Assembly (NCBI GenBank): GCA_029864465.1
Contig: JAOTTJ010000005.1
Location: 1 to 32,980 of the forward strand
DNA length: 32,980 nt
Source of the DNA: Gammaproteobacteria bacterium
Lineage (GTDB): Bacteria; Pseudomonadota; Gammaproteobacteria; Steroidobacterales; Rariloculaceae
Direction: 5' to 3'
In this document: positions 1 through 8,894 of the stretch, in pieces
Position numbering within the stretch: position 1 is the first letter of the stretch
How the letters are laid out: each line of letters opens with the position of its first letter
Notes under the pieces: model-generated
Told to the model about the DNA's origin: nothing
The model's database searches: none
The model's input: the letters and a program-made list of their open reading frames with translations, nothing else
Program-made: the position numbers and the translations under genes

Positions 1-2
1 AG

Positions 3-503
3 GTCTCTAGCTATATCGATTCCGGGGTTGCAGATAACGCGGATCTGATTCGCGACGGCCGTGGCTTTGTCTGCGCGGACCATGAAAATGGTTACTTCGT
101 CGGTCCGACGCTCTTCGACAACGTACGGCCTGGAATGCGTATCTATGACGAGGAGATCTTTGGGCCGGTGCTCAGCGTCGTCCGTGTCGCGAGCTTCGAT
201 GAGGCGCTCGAGCTCGTTAATGATCACGAATATGGCAACGGCGCGGCGATATTCAGCCGCGACGGTAATACGGTCAGGCAGTTCTGTGAGAACGTGCAGG
301 CCGGCATGGTCGGTGGGAACGTTCCGATACCGGTACCTATGGCATTTCACAGTTTCGGCGGATGGAAGCGCTCGCTGTTCGGTCCACTGCACGTGCATGG
401 CACGGACGGCGTCCGTTTTTACACGCGCAAGAAGACGATTACGGTGCGATGGCCGACCGACTCGAGAAGCAGCGCCGACTTTACCATGCCGACGATGGGC
501 TGA
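3..503 (+). CDS. mmsA: Methylmalonate-semialdehyde dehydrogenase (CoA-acylating), C-terminal part; 5' end outside window
   Basis: Frame open from the window start; ENGYFVGPTLFDNVRPGMRIYDEEIFGPVLSVVR...GNVPIPVPMAFHSFGGWKRSLFGPLHVHGTDGVRFYTRKKTITVRW is typical of the MmsA C-terminus. Confidence 0.93.
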   Translation, partial: VSSYIDSGVADNADLIRDGRGFVCADHENGYFVGPTLFDNVRPGMRIYDEEIFGPVLSVVRVASFDEALELVNDHEYGNGAAIFSRDGNTVRQFCENVQAGMVGGNVPIPVPMAFHSFGGWKRSLFGPLHVHGTDGVRFYTRKKTITVRWPTDSRSSADFTMPTMG

Positions 504-548
504 TTGTCGATCAGAACAGTAGCTACAACAGAGGTCTATACTCGACAC

Positions 549-1172
549 ATGAATACTGCCGCAAGGGTTTGGCGCCACCCGCAAGTGCGCCGTGCGGTTA
601 CGACATTCTTGTTACTGGCCTTGGTTGCCTCGCCGGCGGCATGGGCCGAGAAGGCGTACCTTGCTGGCGGCTGTTTCTGGTGCATGGAATCCGACTTCGA
701 AGGCCTACCGGGCGTGCAAGACGTCGTTTCCGGCTTTACCGGTGGCACTGTCGAGAATCCGACCTACAACGGCAATCACACTGGCCATTACGAAGCCGTC
801 GAAATCACCTACGATCCCAGCATCGTCAGCTACCAGGATTTGTTGAATCATTACTGGGTCAATATCGATCCATTCGACGCGATCGGGCAATTCTGCGACA
901 AGGGCCCAAGCTATCGTGCTGCGATATTCGTTGCGACTCCAGAGGAGCGACGCCTCGCTGAGCAATCTAAGCAGAAAGTCCAAGCGATGTTTCCAGACGA
1001 ACAGGTGGTCACGGAAATTCTCGATGCGAGCATCTTCTATCCGATCACGGGCGACGAAAGTGCTCACCAGGACTACTACAAGAACAACCCTTTGCGCTAC
1101 AAGTTCTATCGCTATAGCTGCGGCCGCGATGCGCGCTTAGAGGAGATCTGGGGAGATCAAGCCACGCATTAG
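549..1172 (+). CDS. msrA: Peptide-methionine (S)-S-oxide reductase MsrA with an N-terminal signal-like segment
   Basis: AYLAGGCFWCMESDFEGLPGV (GCFWC catalytic motif), YKNNPLRYKFYRYSCGRD C-terminus. The track ORF starts at 504, but the Met at 549 gives MNTAARVWRHPQVRRAVTTFLLLALVASPAAWAEK, a signal-peptide-like start. Confidence 0.92.
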   Translation: MNTAARVWRHPQVRRAVTTFLLLALVASPAAWAEKAYLAGGCFWCMESDFEGLPGVQDVVSGFTGGTVENPTYNGNHTGHYEAVEITYDPSIVSYQDLLNHYWVNIDPFDAIGQFCDKGPSYRAAIFVATPEERRLAEQSKQKVQAMFPDEQVVTEILDASIFYPITGDESAHQDYYKNNPLRYKFYRYSCGRDARLEEIWGDQATH

Positions 1173-1376
1173 TTTGTTTCTTCAGTGCGCGCGGCTCGGG
1201 TGACGGTAAAGACCAAGTAAACCGAATCCAGTAGCTGGCGTTGCTGATGCCCGCTATTGGCCAATAGCGCAAGCCGGTATCGAGTCTGGATAGAATTTGA
1301 GCATTAACTCCGCTGATCGACGGCCAGCGCGGCGAAGCATCCGGCGCCATTCTTCACTTAGCGGAGAACTATCGAA

Positions 1377-1634
1377 GTGAAAGTCAGAGTACACCGCGAT
1401 TTGCGTATGCTTGCATCGTGGGCCGGTCCCTTCGTGACACCGCTATTTCTCTCATTGTTCATGAGCGCGCTCGTGTCAATGATTGCCACTATTCAGGCGA
1501 TTTGAATCTCAGACGGTCTCATTGCTACCTGGAGTCGAGCCTGGCTCACGAGTTGGATGATCGCATTTTCAGTGCTGATGCTCGCGTTGCTGATCGTTAG
1601 ACGACTCGTTGCTGTAATCTGTCGTCCTGAATAG
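1377..1634 (+). pseudogene. DUF2798-like small two-TM membrane protein interrupted by an in-frame TGA (1503-1505)
   Basis: Same-frame reading: (V)KVRVHRDLRMLASWAGPFVTPLFLSLFMSALVSMIATIQAI*ISDGLIATWSRAWLTSWMIAFSVLMLALLIVRRLVAVICRPE*. Both halves resemble DUF2798 proteins (FLMSLLMSxxVS..., RWLxAWxxSWxIAFPxxLLxxPxVRRLV). Confidence 0.6.
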
Positions 1635-2345
1635 CCTGGCACCAGATCGTATGCGTGACACCACAAGTCGTCGAATCGGGTACTGACGCGAGTGTCAGCT
1701 CCTGGCCGAGGCTGTGTGAATACGCTGATCTTCACCTCTACCAGAACCGCGCCATCAACCGCAACTACCTAAACAGCGTTGCCAAGTGGTAACGGGTCCT
1801 CTTCGGTCAAGCCCAGTCGGGCAGGCCAAGATTCGAGGCCGAGTCGGACTCTCATCGAGCGTGTGCTATCGCGTGAATGCGAAGTTACCTTGCCGACTGA
1901 GCCGATCAGATGTTCATTGACCGGCTTAGCCTCTCCTCCCGAGAGCCGTTCTAAAGCGTGAGCCAAATGCCGTCGCGCTTTCCTATGCCCGGACGGGCGG
2001 TCGCGAAGAGGAAGTCGGCGTTGAGCGGCGCCTAAGCTGCGATCGGCGGAGGTCGCTTCGTCTCCGGAACTTGCCATAACGGTTACCTCAGTTCCCGAAA
2101 CGAACGCCTTGATTTTGGCGGGCCGTGCCGGGTCGGACTCGCGGCCGTCGGATTCGCCTCTCACCTGTTGGCTGATGCGCAGGTATTCTCTCATGCTACG
2201 GAAATCACCACCGTCGCCATCGAGCGACAGCGCGCACTGGTAGAGAGTCTCGGCGTAGACTTAGTCTAATGGCAATTCACGATCAGCTCATGTTCGCGTC
2301 GCGGTTCAGTTTGGCAAATTTTGCTACTGAGAATATTTAGCATTT

Positions 2346-3662
2346 ATGGACACTGACCTCTTAGCCTTTGCTATCTACGGGACGCCCTTCGCGCTGATCC
2401 TGCTGCTCTACATCCGAAAGCATCGGCGACAACAACGAGTGAGCGTGGAAACTTTTGCAGAAAGTCAAGAAGCTGGCCTTCTCGATCCCGCGTCCTTACA
2501 CCCGGTTATCAATCTCAATAGGTGTATTGGGTGCGGGTCTTGCGTGGCGGCCTGTCCAGAAATGCCTAAGCATCAGGTCCTCGGGCTGGTGAGGCGAAAG
2601 GCAAAACTGATTAGCCCCACTGACTGCATCGGTCACGGAGCCTGCAAAACCGCGTGTCCGGTCGATGCCATCACTCTGGTCTTCGGAACCGAGCGTCGCG
2701 GCGTCGATATCCCGAACATAAGGCCAAACTTTGAGACCAATGTTCCTGGAATTTTTATCGCCGGTGAGTTGGGCGGCATGGGTCTTATCCGAAACGCCAT
2801 CGAACAGGGCCGGCAAGCCATGGAATGCATCGTCGAGAAAGTGGATGGGACCCGCAACGGCTGTTTGGACGTCGTCATCGTTGGTGCCGGACCAGCGGGT
2901 ATCGCAGCATCGCTCGCCGCCAAGCAGCACAAACTAAACTTCGTCACGATGGACCAAGATTCGCTCGGCGGAACTGTGGCTAGTTTTCCACGCCGGAAAT
3001 TGGTTATGACGTCGCCGGCAACGTTACCGTTAGTGGGGAAGATGAAGTTCAGGGAAACAACGAAAGAAACGTTGCTGGCGTATTGGCAAGATATAGTAAA
3101 ACGCACTGATCTGAAGATTAGCTTCCAAGAAAGGCTGGAGTCTATCAATAGACACAACGGCAGTTTCAATGTGGTCACAAATCAGAACCAATACGCCGCA
3201 CACGCAGTATTACTGGCAATCGGCCGGCGCGGGACTCCACGAAAACTCGGTGTACCGGGGGAGGAACTATCCAAGGTCACGTATCGATTGATAGACCCGG
3301 AGCAATACAGCAGTTTGAAAGTGCTCGTTGTTGGCGGCGGCGACAGTGCCCTCGAATGCGCGTTGATGCTCAGCGAGCAACCCGGAACAACGGTTACTCT
3401 CTCGTATAGATCGCAAGCATTTTCACGTGCAAAGAAGAAGAACAGACTGAAACTCGAGAATGCCGGTCGCGAAGGCCGCATTGAGATTCTGCTCGAATCT
3501 AACGTTAAATCCATCGCCGAGGAGTATGTTGAGATTGAACAAAAGGGCCAGCTACTGCGCATTGCAAACGATGCGATCATCATAAGCGCCGGAGGCATAC
3601 TGCCCACGGGATTTCTGAAGGAACTAGGTATTGAGATAGAAACCAAACACGGGACTGCCTAG
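2346..3662 (+). CDS. Membrane-anchored 2x[4Fe-4S] ferredoxin / FAD-NAD(P)-binding thioredoxin-reductase-like oxidoreductase
   Basis: N-terminal TM helix; CIGCGSCVAACPE and CIGHGACKTACPVDA Fe-S motifs; VIVGAGPAGIAAS FAD motif; VLVVGGGDSALECAL NAD(P) motif. Confidence 0.88.
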   Translation: MDTDLLAFAIYGTPFALILLLYIRKHRRQQRVSVETFAESQEAGLLDPASLHPVINLNRCIGCGSCVAACPEMPKHQVLGLVRRKAKLISPTDCIGHGACKTACPVDAITLVFGTERRGVDIPNIRPNFETNVPGIFIAGELGGMGLIRNAIEQGRQAMECIVEKVDGTRNGCLDVVIVGAGPAGIAASLAAKQHKLNFVTMDQDSLGGTVASFPRRKLVMTSPATLPLVGKMKFRETTKETLLAYWQDIVKRTDLKISFQERLESINRHNGSFNVVTNQNQYAAHAVLLAIGRRGTPRKLGVPGEELSKVTYRLIDPEQYSSLKVLVVGGGDSALECALMLSEQPGTTVTLSYRSQAFSRAKKKNRLKLENAGREGRIEILLESNVKSIAEEYVEIEQKGQLLRIANDAIIISAGGILPTGFLKELGIEIETKHGTA

Positions 3663-3736
3663 TACCTGAGACGCAAAGGCCCAGCCCTGATTAACTGTCT
3701 CCGTAGCCGATAGGAATCGATTCAAGAGGTAGAAAT

Positions 3737-4525
3737 ATGCCGCATACACAATTGATGGAGGAGCGTCTTAGGTTCCTGCAAATCGATCACAATACCTTGT
3801 CGGAGCTACGACAAGCCAAAGAATTTCTCGAACCGGCAATGGACGAATTGTTGGATCGATTCTACTCGCACTTACTCGGGGAACCCGATCTACGAGCGCT
3901 CTTTGCCGATGAAGACGCAATCGATCGCGCCCGTTCAGCGCAAAAGAATCATTGGCTCAAGACACTGTTCGAAGGCAAGTTTGACAACACGTACTTTGAG
4001 AAGGCGGGTCAGATCGGTCGCGCTCATTTCCGCGTAGGCCTGACACCAAATTGGTATATCGCCGGCTATTGCCAGATGCTCGGTCAGTTTATTGAGCTGA
4101 TTTCAAACGAATACTCCAACAGAGGCAAGCCAGCAACTCAGATTATCCAGGCGGTCAGTAGAGCCATATTTCTCGACATCGATTTGGTCATCCACTGCTA
4201 TCTCGATGCTAAAGACAGCTATATGCGACAGATTTTGCGCCACGCGACCGAGTTCACGGCCGATGTGACGGCACTTGGTGATGAACTAAGCGCTTCGGCG
4301 ACACAGATTAATGCCACCGCTGAAACGTTGTCGGCACACGCGGGCAACGCAGCTGAGCAAATAAGCGAGTTACTAGCGCAAGCCGCACAATTGACCCGCC
4401 AGACGGAGCAGCTAGATGCGCGCCTCAAGGAGCTGCAGTTCCGCGACAAACTATACATTGACGAGAGCACTCCGGAGTCTGGAACGATTTCGCGCTTGAA
4501 GGCTCTAGTATTGGGCAAGAAGTAA
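3737..4525 (+). CDS. Protoglobin-domain (globin-coupled sensor) protein with short C-terminal coiled coil and no obvious output domain
   Basis: RLRFLQIDHNTLSELRQAKEFLEPAMDELLDRFYSHLL...KNHWLKTLFEGKFDNTYFEKAGQIGRAHFRVGLTPNWYIAGYCQML matches the protoglobin/GCS pattern, followed by MCP-like heptads. Confidence 0.85.
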   Translation: MPHTQLMEERLRFLQIDHNTLSELRQAKEFLEPAMDELLDRFYSHLLGEPDLRALFADEDAIDRARSAQKNHWLKTLFEGKFDNTYFEKAGQIGRAHFRVGLTPNWYIAGYCQMLGQFIELISNEYSNRGKPATQIIQAVSRAIFLDIDLVIHCYLDAKDSYMRQILRHATEFTADVTALGDELSASATQINATAETLSAHAGNAAEQISELLAQAAQLTRQTEQLDARLKELQFRDKLYIDESTPESGTISRLKALVLGKK

Positions 4526-4708
4526 TGTCACAAAAACTGCTGTGCGCGGCGTCTATGTCATGCAGGCTTCGACCCTAATAGGTCACGCTGAATCGCGTCC
4601 AATCAGGCTGTACTGGAACTTTCTAGGAAGGTTTCGTCAGGTAGCGGCTATAACTAGCGGCAGCAGGCGTTCATCGTCGCAGCTGATCTGCTCCCCTTTT
4701 TTGGCGTG

Positions 4709-4885
4709 ATGAAACGAGAGCGAGTGAACCGTGTGCGCTACCGAAATCGAGACGAAGCTCGAGCGGATATATTTGAATACTTTGAGTGTTTTTATAATCG
4801 GAAACGCCGTCATGGCTATCTTGGCAATATCAGCCCGGCGGCGCTCGAGAAGCGAGTAGCCGGTCGATGCGAAACGGTCCATTGA
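4709..4885 (+). pseudogene. IS3-family transposase OrfB C-terminal remnant
   Basis: Translation MKRERVNRVRYRNRDEARADIFEYFECFYNRKRRHGYLGNISPAALEKRVAGRCETVH*; RDEARADIFEYxExFYNRKRRHxYLGxxSPAxxE is the diagnostic C-terminal signature. Preceding in-frame FFGV resembles ESFFGSLKRE. No N-terminal catalytic part or orfA found. Absent from the ORF track. Confidence 0.85.
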
Positions 4886-5066
4886 CGCGTTACAAAACCA
4901 TCTGGCCGAAAGCAGACATTCAATCAGAAGCCGGATGGGCGATATTTGAGCGGCAGCTTCCGACCCATTAGAGACACGTTAATTGTGTGGGGAGTTTACC
5001 GAGGCTTGTAAGAGTTTCTGTAACGGCTGGAAATGGCGAGAGGCGTAGTTCTGAATAACAATCACA

Positions 5067-5552
5067 GTGTTAGCCGGAAAAACTAATTTTCGCGCTCATA
5101 AGTGGGGCCGTTTCGTCGTCACCTTAGCCCTCTTTCTGCTTTGGTCGAGTGCGGCCCATGCACAGAGGATCCCCTTGATCCTTGTTGGGGTGGCTGGTAC
5201 CAGCCTCCTTGCACCGTTTGTTGCTGTGCCGGTCAAAGTTGTGATCCTCCGTCTGCTTACCGCTAAGGCTGGGGCCTCTCGTTTGTGGTTTATCAGTGCA
5301 ATCGAATGGGTGCTTTGGTTCCCAGTGACTGTGATCGCGGTTGTATCCAGCGGTCCATTCGCTGTGCCGCTCGTCGTCCCGTTACTGCTGGCCACGGCAG
5401 TTTGGCTGCATAGAGAACGCGTGGATAACGCTTCATGGGGCTCTGCGCTACTTTTGTCCCTCCCCACACCGATTCTGGCGGTTGCGATACCGTCTCTAGC
5501 CTTTGTCTCAGCCCCCTTGCTGGAAGACTACCTTCCGACTTGGCTCCTTTAG
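5067..5552 (+). CDS. Hypothetical multi-pass membrane protein with signal-like N-terminus
   Basis: GTG start; LALFLLWSSAAHAQ signal-like segment followed by several hydrophobic stretches. Confidence 0.6.
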   Translation: MLAGKTNFRAHKWGRFVVTLALFLLWSSAAHAQRIPLILVGVAGTSLLAPFVAVPVKVVILRLLTAKAGASRLWFISAIEWVLWFPVTVIAVVSSGPFAVPLVVPLLLATAVWLHRERVDNASWGSALLLSLPTPILAVAIPSLAFVSAPLLEDYLPTWLL

Positions 5553-5759
5553 CAGCGTGAGGACGGAACGCCAGGTAAGGGTTGGCTTGGCCGGGAATGC
5601 CGCCTTCTGGCCGATTGGCGCCATAGCGCCCGCCTGAATTCGAGCAGATTTGAACGGCAGCTTTCGGGGGGGGGCTGAAATCGGGCGGAAACGTGACGGG
5701 TCTCGCAGTGGCCCTTGGCTAGTTGCACTTAACGTGATCAAGCATGTGTTCTTCCCTGA

Positions 5760-5966
5760 GTGCCTCAAATGCTCAAGATATGGTTATCCTCGAGGCTATA
5801 CCGGCTTCTTCCTCTCGTTTATCTTCTGTCCGGCTCGCTGATGCTCGCCCTGTTCGGCAACCAACCTTTGGGCCGTCTTAGCGGGTTATTGTTATGCGCT
5901 GCAGCGGTTTTGGTTTGGGTGTTGAGATTTCACGCGCGTAGTAAAACTTCTGCTCGTCGCCGATGA
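5760..5966 (+). CDS. Small hypothetical membrane protein (two hydrophobic segments)
   Basis: GTG 5760 or ATG 5769; LLPLVYLLSGSLMLALF and LSGLLLCAAAVLVWVLRF followed by basic tail. Confidence 0.45.
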   Translation: MPQMLKIWLSSRLYRLLPLVYLLSGSLMLALFGNQPLGRLSGLLLCAAAVLVWVLRFHARSKTSARRR

Positions 5967-6170
5967 GTCCCTGCCTGGTCGAAACGACCTATCCCCTTAA
6001 ACCGGCTGGACATGCATAGAAAACCAACGTAAACAAAGCGACGCCGTAGCAATGCGACCCCGAGGTTGCCCGGCGCTGTGTTTCTCGATGAAATCTGCCA
6101 GGCGAACTATGCTATTTTCGATGTCCGCGCATGACCGCGGTAGCGTCTGGCAGGGCAGAGGAGACAGGCA

Positions 6171-7241
6171 GTGACCGTAAGGACGAGGCTCGAACAAATG
6201 GTTGGAGACTGCGTCAGTTTCGCTGTCGTTGGGTTTCTGTTCGTAGCTTCGGCGCAGGGTCATCACAGTGACGCGGGGCTAGATATGGAGTCGGTCGTCA
6301 TGCTCGAAGGGACTATCACCGAGTATAGTTGGCGGAACCCACACATCTATTTCACGGTCGAGACAACGGACGATCGTGGCGAACGCGTCGAGTGGTTGGT
6401 GCAAACCAGTCCAATCATCTCGGCGACCCGTCGAGGTTGGACGCGCGAGTCGTTAGCGATCGGGGAGCGCGTATTTGTCGAGGCTCACCCCGCTAGGGAT
6501 GGCCGACCGTATGCACTGCTGTACGCGATCGAGAAGGAGGGCGGCATCGTGTTGGGTACGGCAGCGAGGCCTGCGAGCGATCGTCCTGCCGAGCCTGAGA
6601 GTACGGCCAGCACCACCACGCTGGCTGGGATCTGGATGGCAGACCGTACAGAGCTCGTCAGCTACCCGGGCGGATTCGACGGCTTCTTCCACGCTCACTT
6701 GCAGCTGACCGAGGAGGGTGCGGCAGCCCAGGCCGCATACGACCCGCTATCGGCTGAGAACCCGGAGTCCAAATGCATCGGGCGTCCAACGCCCGCGATG
6801 ATCGTATCCAGCGATCTGTTTCCAATGCAGATCGAGATCGATGAGTCCGAAGACATCATCATGATTCGTAGTGGGTTCTGGGACGAGGAGCGCACGGTAT
6901 TCATGGATGGCCGCATGCACCCCGAGCCCAACGAGCGCTCACTCAGCGGCCACTCGATCGGCAGGTGGGAGGGCGAGACGTTGGTTGTGGATACGACGAA
7001 TTTCGCAGATCATCGTTCGCCTTATCAGATTGGTGTGCCCTCGGGATCTGGGAAGCATGTCGTGGAGCGATACCGGCTCAACGACGAGGGTACGCGCATT
7101 ATCGTGGACTTCATGCTCGAGGACCCGCAATTCTTGTCCGAGCCCGTCAACCACTCCCGCGAGTTGGTCTACTCGCCGCATCTAGAGATCCTGCCATACA
7201 ACTGCGATATGGATTCGACGAGTCGCTTTCTGCGTCCATAG
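6171..7241 (+). CDS. DUF6152-like secreted protein with C-terminal GHSxGxWEGxTLVVDTxxF domain
   Basis: HHSDAGLDMESVVMLEGTITEYSWRNPHIYFTVE (DUF6152 pattern) plus RSLSGHSIGRWEGETLVVDTTNFADH; signal-like N-terminus. Confidence 0.7.
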   Translation: MTVRTRLEQMVGDCVSFAVVGFLFVASAQGHHSDAGLDMESVVMLEGTITEYSWRNPHIYFTVETTDDRGERVEWLVQTSPIISATRRGWTRESLAIGERVFVEAHPARDGRPYALLYAIEKEGGIVLGTAARPASDRPAEPESTASTTTLAGIWMADRTELVSYPGGFDGFFHAHLQLTEEGAAAQAAYDPLSAENPESKCIGRPTPAMIVSSDLFPMQIEIDESEDIIMIRSGFWDEERTVFMDGRMHPEPNERSLSGHSIGRWEGETLVVDTTNFADHRSPYQIGVPSGSGKHVVERYRLNDEGTRIIVDFMLEDPQFLSEPVNHSRELVYSPHLEILPYNCDMDSTSRFLRP

Positions 7242-7599
7242 CTTCGCGGCAATGCTCGATCGGCTGGTACTTCACTTCCGGTCTTTCGCGAAGGACGTTG
7301 CCGGTTCGCGTACAGGATCCCGTTTCTTTTTCATACCGGCATGTCCTCGCTTTACGGCGGCCATCTCTTGGTCGCGGCCTATGCCACGACCGACAAATGC
7401 TTTAGATCCGTTCGCCTAAGGACTACAGCCCGTTTCTCTTAATAGCCGCTCTGAATACGCAAGAATATTGCCGTGAGAACGCACCAGGTGAGGCTAGGGT
7501 TTCGGCTTGATTATACTGGCGGTGCGGGGAGTCATGGCCCACCAAGCTCTGAGCATGGCGAATGCTCATTTTTCCGTACGGCCCAAGGAGCACATCGGC

Positions 7600-8343
7600 T
7601 CAGCAGCCTTTCAGGTACCTCAGCCGGAACATGAGATGGCCATCGCGATCGAGGAGCTCTTCGCGGGTCAGCCGGATCGGCTCTTCGGCGACGAGGGGAG
7701 GCGGGACGCCTTCTTCACACCATAGGTCGGCCGGTTGCTCTGAACGCAGGCTGAGCGCATCGGATTCGGCTTCGACCACGTACATGCCCGAGCCCCGCAG
7801 CTCGACTATGTCGCCGGCCTGTATGTAAATTATCGATGATCGCTGTTGCTCACTGGGCCGATGCACCCATACGGGGGTTTCCCATGGATTGCGGGGCAGC
7901 TGAAACCAGTCACCCTGTCGTTGCGCTAGAGTTTGGTGGAAGAAGGGCCCGTAGCCCCAGTCCTGCAGGTACAGATCGGGAACGAAGCTGATCGTCTCGC
8001 CCGAACCGGATGGATGGAAGTACGCGCTGAGCCCCCTTCCTGGAACGGCCAGGACGATGAGTCCGCCAACCCGGGTCGATGTCTCATCGGGCTCAGAACG
8101 CAAATCGTACACGTCTACTGCCGCCTCCAGCATTCGTGAGTAGCAGGTCGATGTATCCGCGAAGGCCTCGCATAGCTCAGCGATTCGATTCTCATTTTCG
8201 AGCCAACCGAGTCTCGCCGGTGCGTAGATTCCGACCCATGCCAGGAAGCCCGGTTGGGCGGTCACGCCGGGTGCGATTAAGACGCCGAGCAAGAGCCCGA
8301 AAAACCGGCTGTGCCGATACCTGTTTCCTCGAGGGTTACGCAT
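7600..8343 (-). CDS. Hypothetical secreted protein, possibly SH3-like
   Basis: Signal-like RFFGLLLGVLIAPGVTAQ; VDVYDLRSEPDETSTRVGG resembles an SH3b-type strand. Start overlaps the stop of the upstream ankyrin gene by 8 nt. Confidence 0.65.
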   Translation of the reverse strand: MRNPRGNRYRHSRFFGLLLGVLIAPGVTAQPGFLAWVGIYAPARLGWLENENRIAELCEAFADTSTCYSRMLEAAVDVYDLRSEPDETSTRVGGLIVLAVPGRGLSAYFHPSGSGETISFVPDLYLQDWGYGPFFHQTLAQRQGDWFQLPRNPWETPVWVHRPSEQQRSSIIYIQAGDIVELRGSGMYVVEAESDALSLRSEQPADLWCEEGVPPPLVAEEPIRLTREELLDRDGHLMFRLRYLKGC

Positions 8344-8869
8344 CTCCGATTTGCTCCATGCGGCAGGCTTTTTCTCTCAGCAAGGCAACGGCTCGTTGGC
8401 GTCCCAGGAGTTCTGCTTCTTCGAGCGGTGTCGCATAGTCGTCTATGCGCGTTCGTGCATGCAGATCCGCGCCATGCGCGATCAGCTGTTCTATCGCTTG
8501 CAGGTCTTCGAGAGCGGCTGCGTAGTGCAGCGGCGTATAGTCGTTGTGCCCGCGCTGCTCGATGTCTGCCCCGAAGGCCACCAGCATATCGAGCATTTCG
8601 TGACGATCCGGCCGATCTTGGCAACTGAGAGTTGCGAGCAGGCACGGAAACCCCGAGTCATCACGGTAATTCGGATCCGCGCCCAGCTCGAGCAGCGCTC
8701 GCACGAACGGCAACGGGCTATGATAAATGGCGTACTCGAGCACGTAGCCGATACCTGCTGTTCCGTGACAATTCGGAAAGTCAGGCCGGTCCCCCAACGA
8801 GGTTTGCAGCGCCTCGAGATCGCCGCGTCGGCAAGCTTCGTGAATTGAAATCGAATCGTTCATTGCCAT
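8336..8869 (-). CDS. Ankyrin-repeat protein
   Basis: SISIHEACRRGDLEALQ, PFVRALLELGADPNYRDDSGFPCLLATL, DYTPLHYAAALEDLQAIEQLIAHGADLHARTRID: ankyrin consensus units. Confidence 0.85.
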   Translation of the reverse strand: MAMNDSISIHEACRRGDLEALQTSLGDRPDFPNCHGTAGIGYVLEYAIYHSPLPFVRALLELGADPNYRDDSGFPCLLATLSCQDRPDRHEMLDMLVAFGADIEQRGHNDYTPLHYAAALEDLQAIEQLIAHGADLHARTRIDDYATPLEEAELLGRQRAVALLREKACRMEQIGDA

Positions 8870-8894
8870 GCTTTGGAGATTACGGGCTGCGCAC

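Noticed and set aside
61-522. 153-aa Ser/Arg-rich ORF
   Set aside because: Off-frame shadow of mmsA.
1769-2194. 141-aa minus-strand ORF
   Set aside because: No recognisable motif and poor-looking composition; not supported as a gene.
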